Positions 13,801-26,672 of a stretch of 64,000 nucleotides of DNA are shown here, in pieces. The DNA lies in assembly GCA_013398955.1 (NCBI GenBank), contig VWPU01004889.1:1-64000 (forward strand). Reading direction: 5' to 3'. The notes beneath the pieces were generated by a model. The model had not been told where the DNA came from and searched no databases. It saw only the letters and a program-made list of their open reading frames with translations. Made by a program: the position numbers and the translations under genes. The DNA comes from Callaeas wilsoni (taxonomy: Eukaryota; Chordata; Aves; Passeriformes; Callaeidae). Each line of letters begins with the position of its first letter. The first letter of the stretch is position 1.

Positions 13801-15224
13801 TTTCAGAATAACCAATTAGGCCCTACAAGTCTGGTAGGCTGCCAGATGCACACACAGCGTGGCTACCCTCTAAGTCTGGTCACAACTGAGATCCTGGAAG
13901 CTCACACAGCACAGATTACACTGCAAGTCTGGGCATATTCAATAAGATTCCACATTCACGAAAAGTGTGATTAATTGATTATTGCATCAAAACAAGATTT
14001 GAAAATTGGTGTTGATAAATGTATATTTATGGTACTAGAGAGCGTTGTCAATAGTATTACATTGGTATAAATCTTTTTCAACAAGTGTCCCTGTGTATGG
14101 TGTATTGTCCATCAATACGCCGGGATAGAAAATTGGGTCTTCTCTGATCTCCTTTGGTGAAGTTACTCTTCTTTAATGGAGGGGGAAAAATATTAAGATT
14201 TGATTGCTGTAATTTCATTATTATGGGGAGTTTTAAGTGACTTTAGTCTTAAATTCAAAGAGTGTACAGGTTTCACTTCATCAGCATATGCAAGGATATG
14301 AAAAGTAATGTTTATTTTCGAGTAGATGAAAAGAAGTTCAGCTTTCGGTTACTGGTTGGGCCATTCCTTTGACTCAGTTCCTATTTAGCTGCATTGTTTA
14401 AACAAAGCCTAAGCACAAGACCTCTGTGCCTTTACTTCCATTGTTTAATATCTCGCTCACAGCAGTACACCAAGCTTCCTCAGTGCTCCTGCTCCCAAGG
14501 TTTGCAGATTTTTTCTGGTAAACTACTGCCAGCTTGGAAACCCCTTCTTGGTGAGATTTTCAGTATTTTTCCACAACACTTAAAAAATGTGTAGGTCATA
14601 TTTTAGTATGATCAAATCCGATTGCTTAGCTATAATACATTCTAAAGATATTATCTTTTATTTTCTCTCTATTTTTTGGAAACAGTAGTTAGTAAGTATC
14701 CATCCTGAACAAAAGTAGCAAACAGATAACAACATTGCTGAAATCCTACATTTTCTAAGGAAAATCAAGGTGACAAAACAAAAGCTCATATTCAACTTTT
14801 CAAAAGAAATGATTCCCACAAACAAGAAATTTTTTTTCAATAAAATAATAATAATTTAATAATGAATTTTGCTTCTAAGTTTAATATTAAATTTAGGTTA
14901 TTGAATTGCAACTCTCCTACAAAAACAGAATATTACATATTCCATTAATATAATCCTTGAAAATTTTACTTTCTGAGCCAATGTGCCACTTAGATCCCCA
15001 TATATGCTCACTCTCTGCTTACCACAAGAATGTTCTGCTGGGGCTAAATTAGTGGAGAAAGTTACAGAAGTTAGTGCAGGAAAAGCCCAACTCATTACAA
15101 AAGACATCCATCTATATTTAAGAGGTTATGTACAGCATTGGTTTCAACGACTCAGGTTCAAAATAACTTAAAGGATATAGGGTTGAGAGCTTAGTAATAG
15201 AAAGGTATCTAGCACTCTTCCTAA
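10867..15224. other. Unassigned AT-rich sequence
   Basis: No gene or known repeat recognised over about 4.4 kb. Short chance open frames only. Confidence 0.5.
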
Positions 15225-15273
15225 ATTAAATGGTAAATTGCATTAAATGGTAAATTACATTATTGGTAATTTC
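15225..15273. repeat. 17-bp tandem repeat, about 2.8 copies
   Basis: Two nearly identical copies of ATTAAATGGTAAATTRC stand side by side (15225-15241 and 15242-15258), followed by a shorter diverged third copy. This looks like a small local duplication by replication slippage. Confidence 0.75.
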
Positions 15274-15990
15274 AGCATGAACTATTACTTAGAACTAATG
15301 GTGCCTAATGCTCTTAGTTACTGCTTACTATTATTACTTAGTTACAACATATTTTGTTGTTTGGGATAATGTTACTCCTATGAATTATGAAATAGATAAA
15401 TAATTCCCGATTTTTAAAGCAATTTGATAATGGTAGCTGTTTTTCATGCCTTTCTATCATCACAGGAACTTACATGACAGTTTTGTTGTGCAGTCTGTAA
15501 GTATGATTTGTGGGAACTTTATATTCCTAACTTATATGTAGTCAACACAGACTGCAGACCTGTCAGTGGTCTTCAAGCATCACATTTCCTATAAACATAT
15601 TTGCATTTATTTCCCAGAGTGCTGATTTATAAAATAAAAACAAATGGTTTAAGGTGAAAGAAATATGTGCCAGAAGTTATTGCAAATATTACAAGCCCAT
15701 CTCATACATACTAAGAGTGCAGTAGCTCATGGAAGCTATAATAAATATAATAAATATTCTTATAATCCCATTTTTTGTCTGGATTTGTCTTTCAAAAATG
15801 CATTTTTATTTTTCTTTTTTTTTTTCCTTTTTCTCCCCACTTGAAATTGTATGGTATTTACCCCTTTAATGTCCATAAAGATACAGGTTTTCTGTAATGG
15901 AATATTTCTGTTTGGAATATGTCTGCTAGGGCAAGGAGTTGAACTTGGAAATGTGTCCACTTTGGAAATTCACCTCTCAAGAAAAGTGAA
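15274..15990. other. Unassigned AT-rich sequence
   Basis: Contains a T-rich run near 15810-15830 and nothing else recognised. Confidence 0.5.
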
Positions 15991-16290
15991 TGTATATGGG
16001 CAAGCTCCTGTAGCAGTAAACCAGGACGGAATTTTTTAGCAGCCACTGGCCATAAATGTATTTTCCGTTCCTCTGAATGGTGAGGGCATTTGTTGCCTGT
16101 GGCAATACTCTTTGGTGGGAGGTGGTGGAGGAGGGAGGCGGCAGAGGAGACCTTCCTCCCTTGAATGCCTCCAGCACTGTCCTGGTTGAGGAGGACACAG
16201 TGCTGCTCTGCAAAGCTGCAGCACGCTCCTGTTGCCTCTCATTTGTCATCTTTCTCATTAAGGCCTCCAGGGTGGCTGACCTTTTTTACT
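15991..16290. other. GC-richer patch with overlapping short open frames
   Basis: A stretch of about 300 bp is clearly richer in G and C than its flanks. Open frames of 62 to 93 codons overlap on both strands: on - at 15977-16258, 16036-16242 and 15858-16046, and on + at 16077-16301. The longest begins MRKMTNERQQERAAALQSST and then becomes Ser/Pro rich. I do not recognise any of the translations, and several frames being open together argues for composition and not for coding. It could be a conserved noncoding element, a decayed processed gene copy or an unknown repeat. Confidence 0.25.
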
Positions 16291-16301
16291 GCCCATGCTA
16301 A

Positions 16302-19300
16302 AACTGCTCTGAAGTGATACAGCGGACTCCAAATCCAAAAGAATTGCTCGTTGCCTTCTTAATTCAGATGGCAAATGTAAATAGCTGGTATGTCGCCAGA
16401 GAGACTAATGTATGAAAATAAATTAAACCTGATAACCCATTGCCGGACCAAGTCAGACCCTTCACTTTACATCAAGAAAATAATGCATCAGGAAATGTAT
16501 GAGAGCACTTGGCAAGTCAAAGGGGTTTTGTTAAAATTTCACCGGTTTTATTTGGGGGATTTTTTTTCCTTAAAAAAGATATGCCAGTAGTGACAAGCTA
16601 CCTATTCCAGAAACTACATGTATGTTGCCAGTTTAAAAACATCAGATCTCATGCACACATGGCCTATTCTACATTAAAACTCAGGCAAAAAAAATGTTCT
16701 GATTTGTGGGTAAAGCCTGAAAGTGCCAGGGTTGTACTGATGACTCATCTTGAGGGAGCCACTGAAAAAATTACACAACCTATGGAGGAGCTGGGGCATT
16801 CTCGGTACATTTATATGCTATTACCAGCACATATTAGCAATGAGGAAGGACTAAAGACTTTATTCGTGCCTTAATACATCTTGTTTGCAGAATGCTTCAT
16901 CTGATACAAGAGATGTTCTGTTTTGTCTATTCCTACAAGATAGGTATATATTTGTTTTCAGACTGATTCATCAGTTGCAATGTTCTTTTCTTTCAGAGGT
17001 CTGTCTTCACTATGCACTTACAACAGGATTTATTACCTATTTGTATGAAAAATGTAAGAAATAAGACATTAGAAGAGAACTCACAAACAGATCAAATTAT
17101 GTTTTGCTGTTCGGCAACTACTCTCAAAGATTCAGAACAGAAATATTTTATTTGATCCCACCTTTGGTTTTATCTGACACTTTTCTTCTGCATCTTCCAT
17201 TCCGTTGGAAGTAGAAACAGAATTTTGCAGATCTAGAATAAAATTGCTCCATGAATGTCCTTATCTCTTGATTTTTTAATAGAGTTTATATCATGAACTT
17301 GCTTATAAATTCATGGCACTGTTGTTATTGACAAAATGCATACATCTCATGTACATCAAAGATTAGAGTAATTTACTCCTACATATCGTATTGTCCTCCT
17401 ACATATTTCTCTTGCAGTAGATTTTGTCATTAAAACAGCAAAGCAACCTTTTCTATCAGCAAGTCAACAGTGTACTGAGGATACAATACCCACCTTTAAA
17501 TTTTTAGGCTCAGAGATTTCTGTACCTATTAAAAATACTTCTTTTTTCTTAAAAACAGCTATAGGGTTGTTATGTACTGAAGTGTCCATGGCTTACGCTT
17601 GCTTGCTTTCTGACACAGGATCTATTACTCACTGCTTTATAGAACTATGGCTATCAGCCATTACAACACTACATGTTAAATAAAAGTTCCACAAACAATT
17701 TTTCACCTTCTGAGCATTGCTAAGATTCAGCATGGACATAAAGACTTGCATCGTTTTAATGTTTTCTTCGAATTTTAATTCACAAGCTGAAGGTTTAGGA
17801 GGTGGGAGATATAAAAGCATTGTGAGTGCCAATAGAATTTGTTTCTACTCTGCACTACTGAATACTTCTGATAGCAAAACTATCACTTTGCATGACTTTA
17901 GTTCTAAGAGAGACTTCTCAGAAAGAGATAGGTATACAAAATGATGTTACATACTCTTGCTGGTTTAGAGAAAAAAACTGCTAGTCATTAGTCCTTTCTG
18001 TGAAGATACATAATTTCAGATTCAAGATAAATAACAACAGATTTATAACACCAGCTTACCTGCATTTCAATGTAGCAAATATGACTTGTCAAATAAAGTC
18101 TGTTATGTGTAAGATGAGATTTATACATGTTATCTGAAGACACTGAAAAATCATATTGTAGAAATTAACACAGGTGTATTACTATTAACTAATAATTTCT
18201 ATCTTCTCTTGGAACCATTTTTTGTAGAATTACTAAATGTAAACAAACATGTCTTAAACAAACTTGTCACAGCTCCTTTAAGTAGAAATCCAATACTCAG
18301 TGTGCAACAAGCTAAAGAGGTGATCATGACCGTATTGCTGAAGAATGCAAAGCAATTTTTGCAAGGCTGTTAGGCTAGGAGAACTTGTGAGAGTCTGTCT
18401 GACAAAATGCTCCAAGGACAGAAGGCTCAAGAAAGGGCATACAAAGCAAGAAGTTGACAAAGGAGTTCTAGTGACAGGAGGAGTGAGGAATATGCATGTG
18501 TGAAAATGCATGAGAGAGAGTGGTAATAAATGGAAAAATATCATTTGGTGGAAAACTTCAGTATGACAAAGAATAAGGAGCTACCGAGCAAAGGGCTTCT
18601 GAGAGTGGGACTCTTGCAGACCCTTGAAATGCAGCTAACACACCTCAGCAGGCAGCAGTGGGGCTGACCAAGGGAAGCCATGTACAACTGAGAGTATAAA
18701 GATGTCTGAGTTTATAGTTATGATGGGTTTTTCCTTTTCATTCATAAAATTCTATCAGTAAATGCTGTACAACAACGTGAAGCATGCTGGTTTTTTTTCA
18801 ACATGGGAAACTTCAGAATTTTTAGAGTAATGCTATCATGTCAGAATGATTGAGGAAACAATGGCAATTTCATTCTTTATTCTCAGATTTTGCAATGTTA
18901 TTATTCTAACTGGAGACTAATTTCTGACAACATAGGAGATATCCTTTCCTCACACTTCCAAGCTGGTTTGAATGAATATGAGCAAGAATTTGGAACTTTC
19001 TGAGCAACAGAAGGCTTCCAGCTGGTAGTTGATAGAAATAGATTCTCAGCTAAAACAGGAAGAATAGAAAGAAGCCAAAGTTTGGGGGACGGTATATTTC
19101 TACAACATGCATTACCCATATGTTTGCATACACAAAGATACATCAGCACAGAAGCACTCAGTCAATATTAACATAATCTAGGTAAATGAAAAAAAAAAAA
19201 AAGGAATAAAAGTAGAATATTCTGTGGTACAGCAACTGTCACTGAGCATACCCATCTCCTGAATTATTCTCCATTTCAAAATAAAATGCAGGATACAGAG

Positions 19301-19782
19301 GATCCAAATGAATGGGTAAATTGGAACTTCCACAGCACACTATGATGATGTCCTGAAACAAGAAAAGACTTGAGTAAAACTTTCTTCTGTTGGACAGCTG
19401 CATTTTTTTGAATTATGTGATCCTTATATAACTGGGAATATTACACATCAATTACAGATGAATAGATGTTAACTAATTATGCTACAAAGACACATGAGAT
19501 TTTGGGCTTCGTGTGTTTCCTCCAGTCTTTGTTATACTTTGTAACAGAGTGAACATCTTCCGTATTTCTCACATAAATAACCGGTGTACTGTGTACAGTA
19601 CATAACAAACAAAACATAACAAAACCCCATACCAGGCAGCTGTACTTGCCACAAACAAGAGCTTCCCCTCCATGCCAGACCTGACTCAAATGTTTATAAA
19701 AACAGCTGATAATATTTTACAGCCAACTCATTCACAAAACATTTTTACTTTTTGAGGCTTTTTTCAGCTGGAAGTGACCTCT
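16302..19782. other. Unassigned AT-rich sequence
   Basis: No gene or known repeat recognised. The 18,300-18,680 part is purine-rich on the + strand but has no identifiable origin. Confidence 0.5.
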
Positions 19783-19804
19783 TCACTGACGTACCAGTCA
19801 GTGA
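19783..19804. repeat. 8-bp perfect inverted repeat
   Basis: TCACTGAC and its exact complement GTCAGTGA are separated by six bases (GTACCA). It is short enough to be chance or a protein-binding half-site pair. It has no flanking gene. Confidence 0.5.
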
Positions 19805-20325
19805 TTAATACTCCCTAAAGATATACATTTTATTGACTGAAAAAAACCATGTTCATGTATCATTCTAGAAAGCACTGACTACTGCAATACAAGATAAGAA
19901 TGAGTACTTCAGAAACAGCAACAACAACAACAACATCCAGAGGCACAGAAAGTGGAGTCATATTCAATTCTCTATCCATATAGGGTTCTTGATTTTTATG
20001 AGAGATTTTTTGGTCATTTTGGCTAGTTCCTAGGGCAATTGGAATTCTGGTTTTGTTAATACAATAAAAATTCACTTCACCAACATGATAGAAAGTCACT
20101 AATACAATATGACTTTTATCACATTAGTACCTTTTCCATGGCATTAGCAACCCAGTAGAGCACAGGAAAGTCACTGATCCTATGGCAAAGTCCCTAATAG
20201 AACATAGCAGTTACTAGTGTGCTATGAAAGATGTATTATTTCACAGGACTTAAGCCTTTATTTTTCATATTACCTGTTTCTGGTCACCATAAATAGATGA
20301 TTTGATTTTTTTTTTTTTTTTTGAG

Positions 20326-20352
20326 AAATTGGGGTTTTTGAAACCCCTATTT
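20326..20352. repeat. Hairpin-forming inverted repeat beside a poly-T run
   Basis: Arms of 12 bp with one mismatch (AAATTGGGGTTT and AAACCCCTATTT) flank a three-base loop (TTG). A T run of about 17 lies just upstream. The layout has no recognised gene around it, so I make no claim of a transcription terminator. Confidence 0.6.
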
Positions 20353-23300
20353 ATGAAGTTTAACCCACAATGTACAAAATTAATACCATTATAATATGTG
20401 GTTATGTTCTTTTTTAATTTAAAGATTTCAGTCTAAAGAAGTAGGGCCTGATCTAAAGACTGCTTAGTCAACTAAAATATTTTAGTTTTGTGGATTTAGT
20501 CCTTTCATAAATACACAGCAAAGCCAAATGTTTAGTAAAGTCCACTGTGACAGAGCCAAAAAGAGAGGTGCTTATGTGACTTCAACTTCCATATTCACAT
20601 TTATTTCAAAACAACTTTCAAAAGTTATATAATTTGACATCAGTCATAGAGTGTTTGCAAGTCATTTTCCTAATACTTTGATTGAGCATTTGAGGAAGGA
20701 TTGGGGGGAAGAAAAAAAATTGCATTTAAAAAAATATTTTGCCGATCTTAATGCAAATTTATTACTATCTAAATTAATTTTGTTAAAACCAGGAAAGAGC
20801 TTTCTTTCTGGCTAAATCTGTGTTAATTTCCACCATTTAAAGCAACCCGTTACAAGAAATATCTGGAGAACTCACTGACAAATTTTCCAGCTTAAAATTT
20901 TTAAAAAGATATTAAGTCCATCTGTTGTAAAACATCTACTTGTTGTGAAGTAAGTTATATGAACAAGTGAAACTATGGAACAGAGATTATTATCCTAGAA
21001 CCAGAACAACAGCATCAATATCCTGAATAATTACACTCAAAATTGAAAATAAACTGCAATTAACAGACAGGATATTTACAAATACAAATATTAAGTCTCC
21101 GTGCATAAGTTGTTCTGTAACAAGTGGAAACACTTTCCTCTGGTGTCAAGACACTGACATTGAAGATTTTCTCTTCCAGAGTGGATACTCAGCCTCTTGA
21201 AAAATTATTTCACCATTACAAGGATGATGGACTTTGACAAGACACAAATCTGATCCAGAATAAAAATTCCCCTGCCATTTTCAGGAAAAATTCTGTGCTT
21301 CTGGAACAATGCTCTCAGACCTCAATGATTTGTTGACAGTATGCTCTCTATCCCAGAGCACCGTCAATATACAACTTATTAACTCTCAAAGGAGAAGACA
21401 GTTTGAAGTCTCATGAGTCTCAAGCTTTGCATTGTGTGTTAATTAGTTCATATTTATGCAGCTGTACAAGTCAAGCTGGCTTCTGTTCACAATTACCAGC
21501 TTTTTTATCTTGAAGTCATGGGTATGAATCATACTGGAACGCTTCCTGCAAAGTTCTGCAGAGGGAAAAAAATGTTGTCTCCCCATTTGTCACTACCAAT
21601 CACTTAGACATTTTTCATGAGTATTCCAGATGTAGACTAGCTTCAGATTGGTAATTATTTGATATTCTGGTATTAATTGTTCAACTGAAATTTCAATAAG
21701 ACAATTTGTTTAGCTATTGATATTATCCTATCACCTTATGATCACAAATCTAACTGAATATTTCCTTTGAAAACATGAGGTGCCTAAGCTTGTAAGGAAT
21801 GGTTTGTACATTTCAGTCAAGTTAGTGATTAATTACTCACTATTAATAGAAATCCTGATTTGAATTCCATATTTTGCTCATTTAGTTTGGCAAGGACATT
21901 GCACAAGACTGGAAACACATGTTCCCCAACAGTGGAGCTCTAATCCCCAGGAGTCCCAAAGTGCATTGTGAAATGCAGTCAATCATGTGGTGGTCCAACA
22001 AGGACTCAGAGATGGTCCTTGGCCTTCCCATTGTACTGGTCTTGCTATGGAGAGTAAAAGCTTCAGAAAGGCTCAGACCTGCATTGACAGTCTCACCAAT
22101 AACCATGGAGTGCTTTTTTACCCAGAATATATGAGCAAAGAACGATACTGTCTAGAAAAGATGACCAGTGCCCAACACCAGATATATATTCTTCCTAGAA
22201 TCCGTGGTATTTTGATCAAAAACTTGCTTGGAGAACAAATATTGCATATTTCAAAAGGAAGTAGCATGCTGTTGTGGAAAACAACAGAAACAAACAAACA
22301 GACAAATACACCCAACTTCCCCCCTGTGATATCAGTCCCTTCAGTCCTATAGTCTGTAGAGCATCTTTGAAGCTTATTTCTCAAAATTGACTACTTGTTG
22401 ACATATATCTAAATGTGACCTGTTTCATTAGGCTAAGCAAGCATGAGAACAGCACAGAGTGAAAAATGCCAACACTTTCCAATATAATTACATACATATG
22501 TATATGAGAATATAAACATATACTTGATGCTATGTGCAGCAGATAAAAATCTACCAAAATAGTGATAAATATGCAGTTAAATACAGACTCTACTACTCAA
22601 AAGCATGCAACTACACATGTATATTTAAAAAAAGAAATAGAAGCCAATTACGTAAGCTGAATGGAACTAATTTTAAGTTATTACTCTGTACTCCATATTT
22701 GACAAATATCAGTGTCTAAATTCTCTAACTAACCTTCTGATATACAAAAAACCCCACTGGTTTTGTGTGTATTTTCTCCCTGTCTCTCTTCCAGACATCC
22801 AGGTTTTCTCTCTATTTTCACTTCACACAAAGATTTTCCAACAAATATTAACCATTAATAGCCAATAGCATTACCTCTCTTCTAATTTGTAAATCCACAG
22901 GTACAAAAAATATTATTAGTTTCAAAATACCTTATGTAAAAATATCAGATTCTTTTTCTAAGGTTATTCATGGTGTAAGAAAAGTGTTCCTTACCATGGC
23001 CAGATCCCTGATCTAAACCTGAACAAAACCATTTTACTCTCAAAAAATCAGCAGTTCTCTGTATCAATAGCTGGTCTCTTCACTGTAGGTACTTATTGAG
23101 ATCGTAATGTTGTCTGGAACCAACACAGATAAAAATTATAGACCTGCTGCAGCAATAATCAGGCAAGTATCACCTCCAGAAACTGCAGGATAGTCTTCAG
23201 AAATAACAAGTCAGTTGGGTATAAATTGCCACAAATTTTATAGTGTAAATAAAGTCACAAGTTAATTCTAAGGCTTAGCATATCCCAAAGATTTGTGCTC

Positions 23301-23672
23301 CTAATGCGCTCCTTTCTGCTGCTACAGACACTTGAGCCATCTCCAGCCAATATAGCTGATTTTAAAATATGTTTGAAAACACACCTGTATGACCAAAGAG
23401 AGATTTCTCTGGCTTAGCTAAAGTACTGTGGAGGAAGAAAATACCTCTCCTAGCAGAATAATTTCTTTTTGAATTTATCCAATAGGTGATTCCATTAATT
23501 CTAACAGAAATGTTTGCTGAAGCCTTTTTACCTTCTCCACCAGCAGGAGAGAATAAAAAATAGACTACAAAGCAGAAATTTCTGAGTAGTGGTAGCACTC
23601 CTGATCACCTGAATAAAAGATTGCATCAAAATTACAAAAAACTACAACTATGCAAATATTTCTCATTTTCAT
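20353..23672. other. Unassigned AT-rich sequence
   Basis: Contains an A/C-rich simple tract near 22,280-22,320. The 21,880-22,360 part has the longest open frames (up to 121 codons on +), but none has a recognisable domain. Confidence 0.5.
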
Positions 23673-24375
23673 GATCACAGAATCACAGAATCATAGAATC
23701 TCCTGAGTTGGAAGGGACCCATCAGGATCATCAAGTCGGAGGCCTGGCCCTGCTCACCACTGTCCCCAAGAGCCACTCCATGTGACTGAAAGCATTGTCC
23801 AGATGCACCTTGAACTCTGTCGGGCTGGTGCTGTTACCGCTCCTCTGGGGAGCCTTCTCAAGTGCCCAGCTACCCTGTGGGTGGAGAACATCTGACCTAA
23901 CCCTCTCCTGACACAGTTTCAGGCCATTTACTCAGGTCCTGTCACTGGTCGAAAGAGAGAGGAGATTTGTAGCTGCCCCTCCTCTTCAGCTCACAAGGAA
24001 GTTGCAGACTATGAGGAAGTCTCTCTGCAGGGCCTCTTAGCCTGAGGGAGCTGACAGTTCCTCCCAATTTCGTGTCATCATTGATCTTACTTAGTAATCC
24101 GTTGTGTTGTGCATCCAAGTCATTTATGAAGATGTTGAAGACAGCTGGGCTGTGGATGGAGCCCTTTGTAACCCAGCAACTGACAGGTCACCAGTCTGAT
24201 TCACTATAACTCTTTGTGCCCACTCCGTGAGCCACTCGCTCACCCATCACGTCATACGTTTATCCAGCTGTGGGACGGACATTTTTTCCAGAAGGACACT
24301 GGGAGAGACAGCGTCAAAAGCTATGCTGGAGTCCAAAAATCTTACATTGACTGTCTTTCCTAGATCGACTGGATA
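23673..24375 (-). mobile_element. CR1 LINE, 5'-truncated 3' end
   Basis: A CR1 element about 700 bp long lies in antisense to the + strand. Its 3' terminus is at the left, where the complement of the avian CR1 tail appears (ACAGAATCATAGAATC), followed at once by the CR1-typical TTGGAAGGGACCC and further 3' region strings such as GGAGCCTTCTCAAGTGCCC. The right part corresponds to the reverse-transcriptase region of ORF2 (GTCCAAAAATCTTACATTGA, TTTCCTAGATCGACT). All frames are interrupted. The open frames at 24227-24432 are chance frames within it. Confidence 0.92.
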
Positions 24376-26381
24376 CACTAAAATGATAAACACAAAGAAT
24401 AAGAAGCCCTGGTGAAAATTTAGAGAAGTCAAGCTAGAAGGATAGAATGCACATAGAAATCCAAGTCAGTCAGAAAGACTGTAAAAATTATCAGTCATTC
24501 TCAATTCCCAGATAAATTGTTGGTACAAATAAAATAATCAAAATTACTCAATAACATATTCCAAAAGAGGGGTATAATTCAAATTTTGTTTCGATATCGA
24601 AAAGCTCTCTCCATAGGGGACTGTAAGTCCTTCAGCCTGATCAGACACAAAATAATGGAAAAGTGACCTCGTGACTAAAAAATTAGTAAAACTCCAAAAG
24701 ATAAAATGACAACAGCATGGTTTCCAGGAACAAAGGTCTTGTCAAACAGGTTGCTTGTCTTTCTCTTGATGAGGTTATAAATGATGAAAATATAATTCTG
24801 TTATTATTGTGTATCTGCACTTCTGCATTGCATTGAGCATGAGATTATGATTATAAAAGCTTGCCTTATAAAAATTAGTATACAACCTAGAAAGTTAATT
24901 CAGAGATATTTAGAAATCTGCCAACAGTGTAATCTGATCATTTGCTACTAGCAGAGATGAATTTTTGGTCAGAATTTATTTTTTTCAACTTTCATTTGAG
25001 GGATTGAAAGAAAAATGAAAGAAATGAAAGTAGCTTGCATCATTTCTTTAACCTGAAGATATTGATGGACTACTAAATGTTATTTAATGTTTTTTATTAT
25101 CTGATGATAAAGAGCAACACAGTTTTGGTTATATATGAACAATTGTTTGATTAAAGAGAAATTGTCTGACCTCTTAAAATGATGAGATACTACTTACTCA
25201 GAGTTGTCTCCCCAGGTTTATAGTAATCACAGAAATTATAAACATAAGATAATGGAACAGACCTATATATTATAAAAATAACATGTTTTTAAAACTCTGA
25301 CCCATGTGAGCTATTAAAGGGAAGACTCATCAATATTCCCCTATAAGTAACTACACATGAAAAAAAAAGTAAAACTTTTGTGCTTTTCAAGACCTTCTTA
25401 TTAAAATCACAAAACAACATTATTATATTTCTGGAAGGGAAACTAGAGAAATCTTCTCTGGAGAAGTTTCAAAATTAAATGCAGTATCTTACTATTAAGG
25501 TCAATTACACACTCAAAAAAACTTTCCAAAATATATGATGAATTCATTTAACATAACATTTCCAAAATGAGATTTGATATATCTCTTAGAGCTATTCTCA
25601 ATGAGCTTCAGAAAAAAATGAAAGGTTGGTTCCATGTGACAGCAGACATAGGTCCCAAAACGGAACAGAATTTTCTGGCAATGGACTTCCACATTTCATC
25701 TCTTTCTTCTAAAATGGTCTTACCAGACCAACTATACCAATACAGACTGATTCCAAATTTCTAATTTCAGCTGGACAACAGTGGATTTAAAGAAAGAAAA
25801 CTCTGTTGCAAGGATACTAAAAATAGTCATATCTTTGTTTCTGAAGACTCGGGTACATTGTTATGAGATACAGGCTGAGAAGGAATCTCTCTGCTATATC
25901 ATGTTTTCAAATTTTACTTGAGGACCACATAAATCACGAAGAGGTCAGTACACTCAGTCTTGGACAATTGTTGTGACCCTGTCTTTGCATAACACAATCA
26001 TTGCTTTTTCTTTGTTAGCCTTTACCTCTCAAAATCCATTTCTGATAGCACTAATATCTTGTGTCACTAAAACCTTTAGAAACATAATTGAGAATTCTAT
26101 TAATAAGAAGTGGAGATAAGTTACAGGTCTAAGCGGGAAGCCCTGTGAAATATACCTCCTTAACTCCCTAATTCCATTAAATATTTAAAATTGATAAATT
26201 CACATAAAAATAATAAAAGTCAGATTCCAGATTTAACTGGTCATAAGAAAAAAGGATGCAACAATGAAACAACTGCATGTTATATGAAGTATCCTCTATA
26301 TTTTGCCACAATTTCTAAACAAATGTGTATTCAATTAACATTTTTTAAATGCGGTAATTCACCACCCTAAATTTAATGTGA
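24376..26381. other. Unassigned AT-rich sequence
   Basis: Nothing recognised between the CR1 copy and the RTE-like fragment. No flanking duplication or tail tying either element to this stretch was found. Confidence 0.5.
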
Positions 26382-26672
26382 GCAGGAGGCAGCAGTTCCA
26401 ACAACAAAAGGAACAGCAGAGAGGTTTAACATCTGGGAAGGAGTTCAGCAGGGCTGCGTTATGCCACTGCATCTGTTCAGGCTTTATACTGAAATGGTAA
26501 TGCACATTTATCTTGAGGCTTACAATAGAGGAATTCAAATTAGAGGAAGCAAATGCTGTAGTATCAGGTATGCTGCTGATGTTGTCCTTATCACCGAGCC
26601 TGAAGAATCACTTTGCAAGCCAGTAATGAGAGTGGCTGCGGCTATTTCAGAGTCAGACTACCTAGGAATGTA
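26382..26672 (+). mobile_element. Fossil reverse-transcriptase fragment, RTE/BovB-like LINE
   Basis: One reading frame stays open for about 97 codons up to the stop after 26673 and reads as the middle of a non-LTR reverse transcriptase. It starts with QEAAVPTTKGTAERF, continues with the fingers-palm motif GVQQGC (26440-26457) and LFRLYTEMVM, then RGIQIRG, and reaches the catalytic box as RYAADVVLITEPEESL (26566-26613). The order and spacing fit RTE/BovB-type LINEs (GVRQGC, LF.LY.E.IM, GI.I.G, RYADD, L.AE.EEEL). This differs from the CR1 type found elsewhere in the window. The catalytic YADD is changed to YAAD (third residue Asp to Ala, 26575-26577), so it is inactive. Upstream, stops occur in this frame at about 26370-26381, and the C-terminal part seems deleted (ending SDYLGM). 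Family level is inference; an older LINE clade with the same palm layout is possible. Confidence 0.65.

Noticed and set aside
19783..19804. 8-bp inverted repeat as an operator or terminator
   Set aside because: No gene nearby and a vertebrate setting. Listed only as a repeat.
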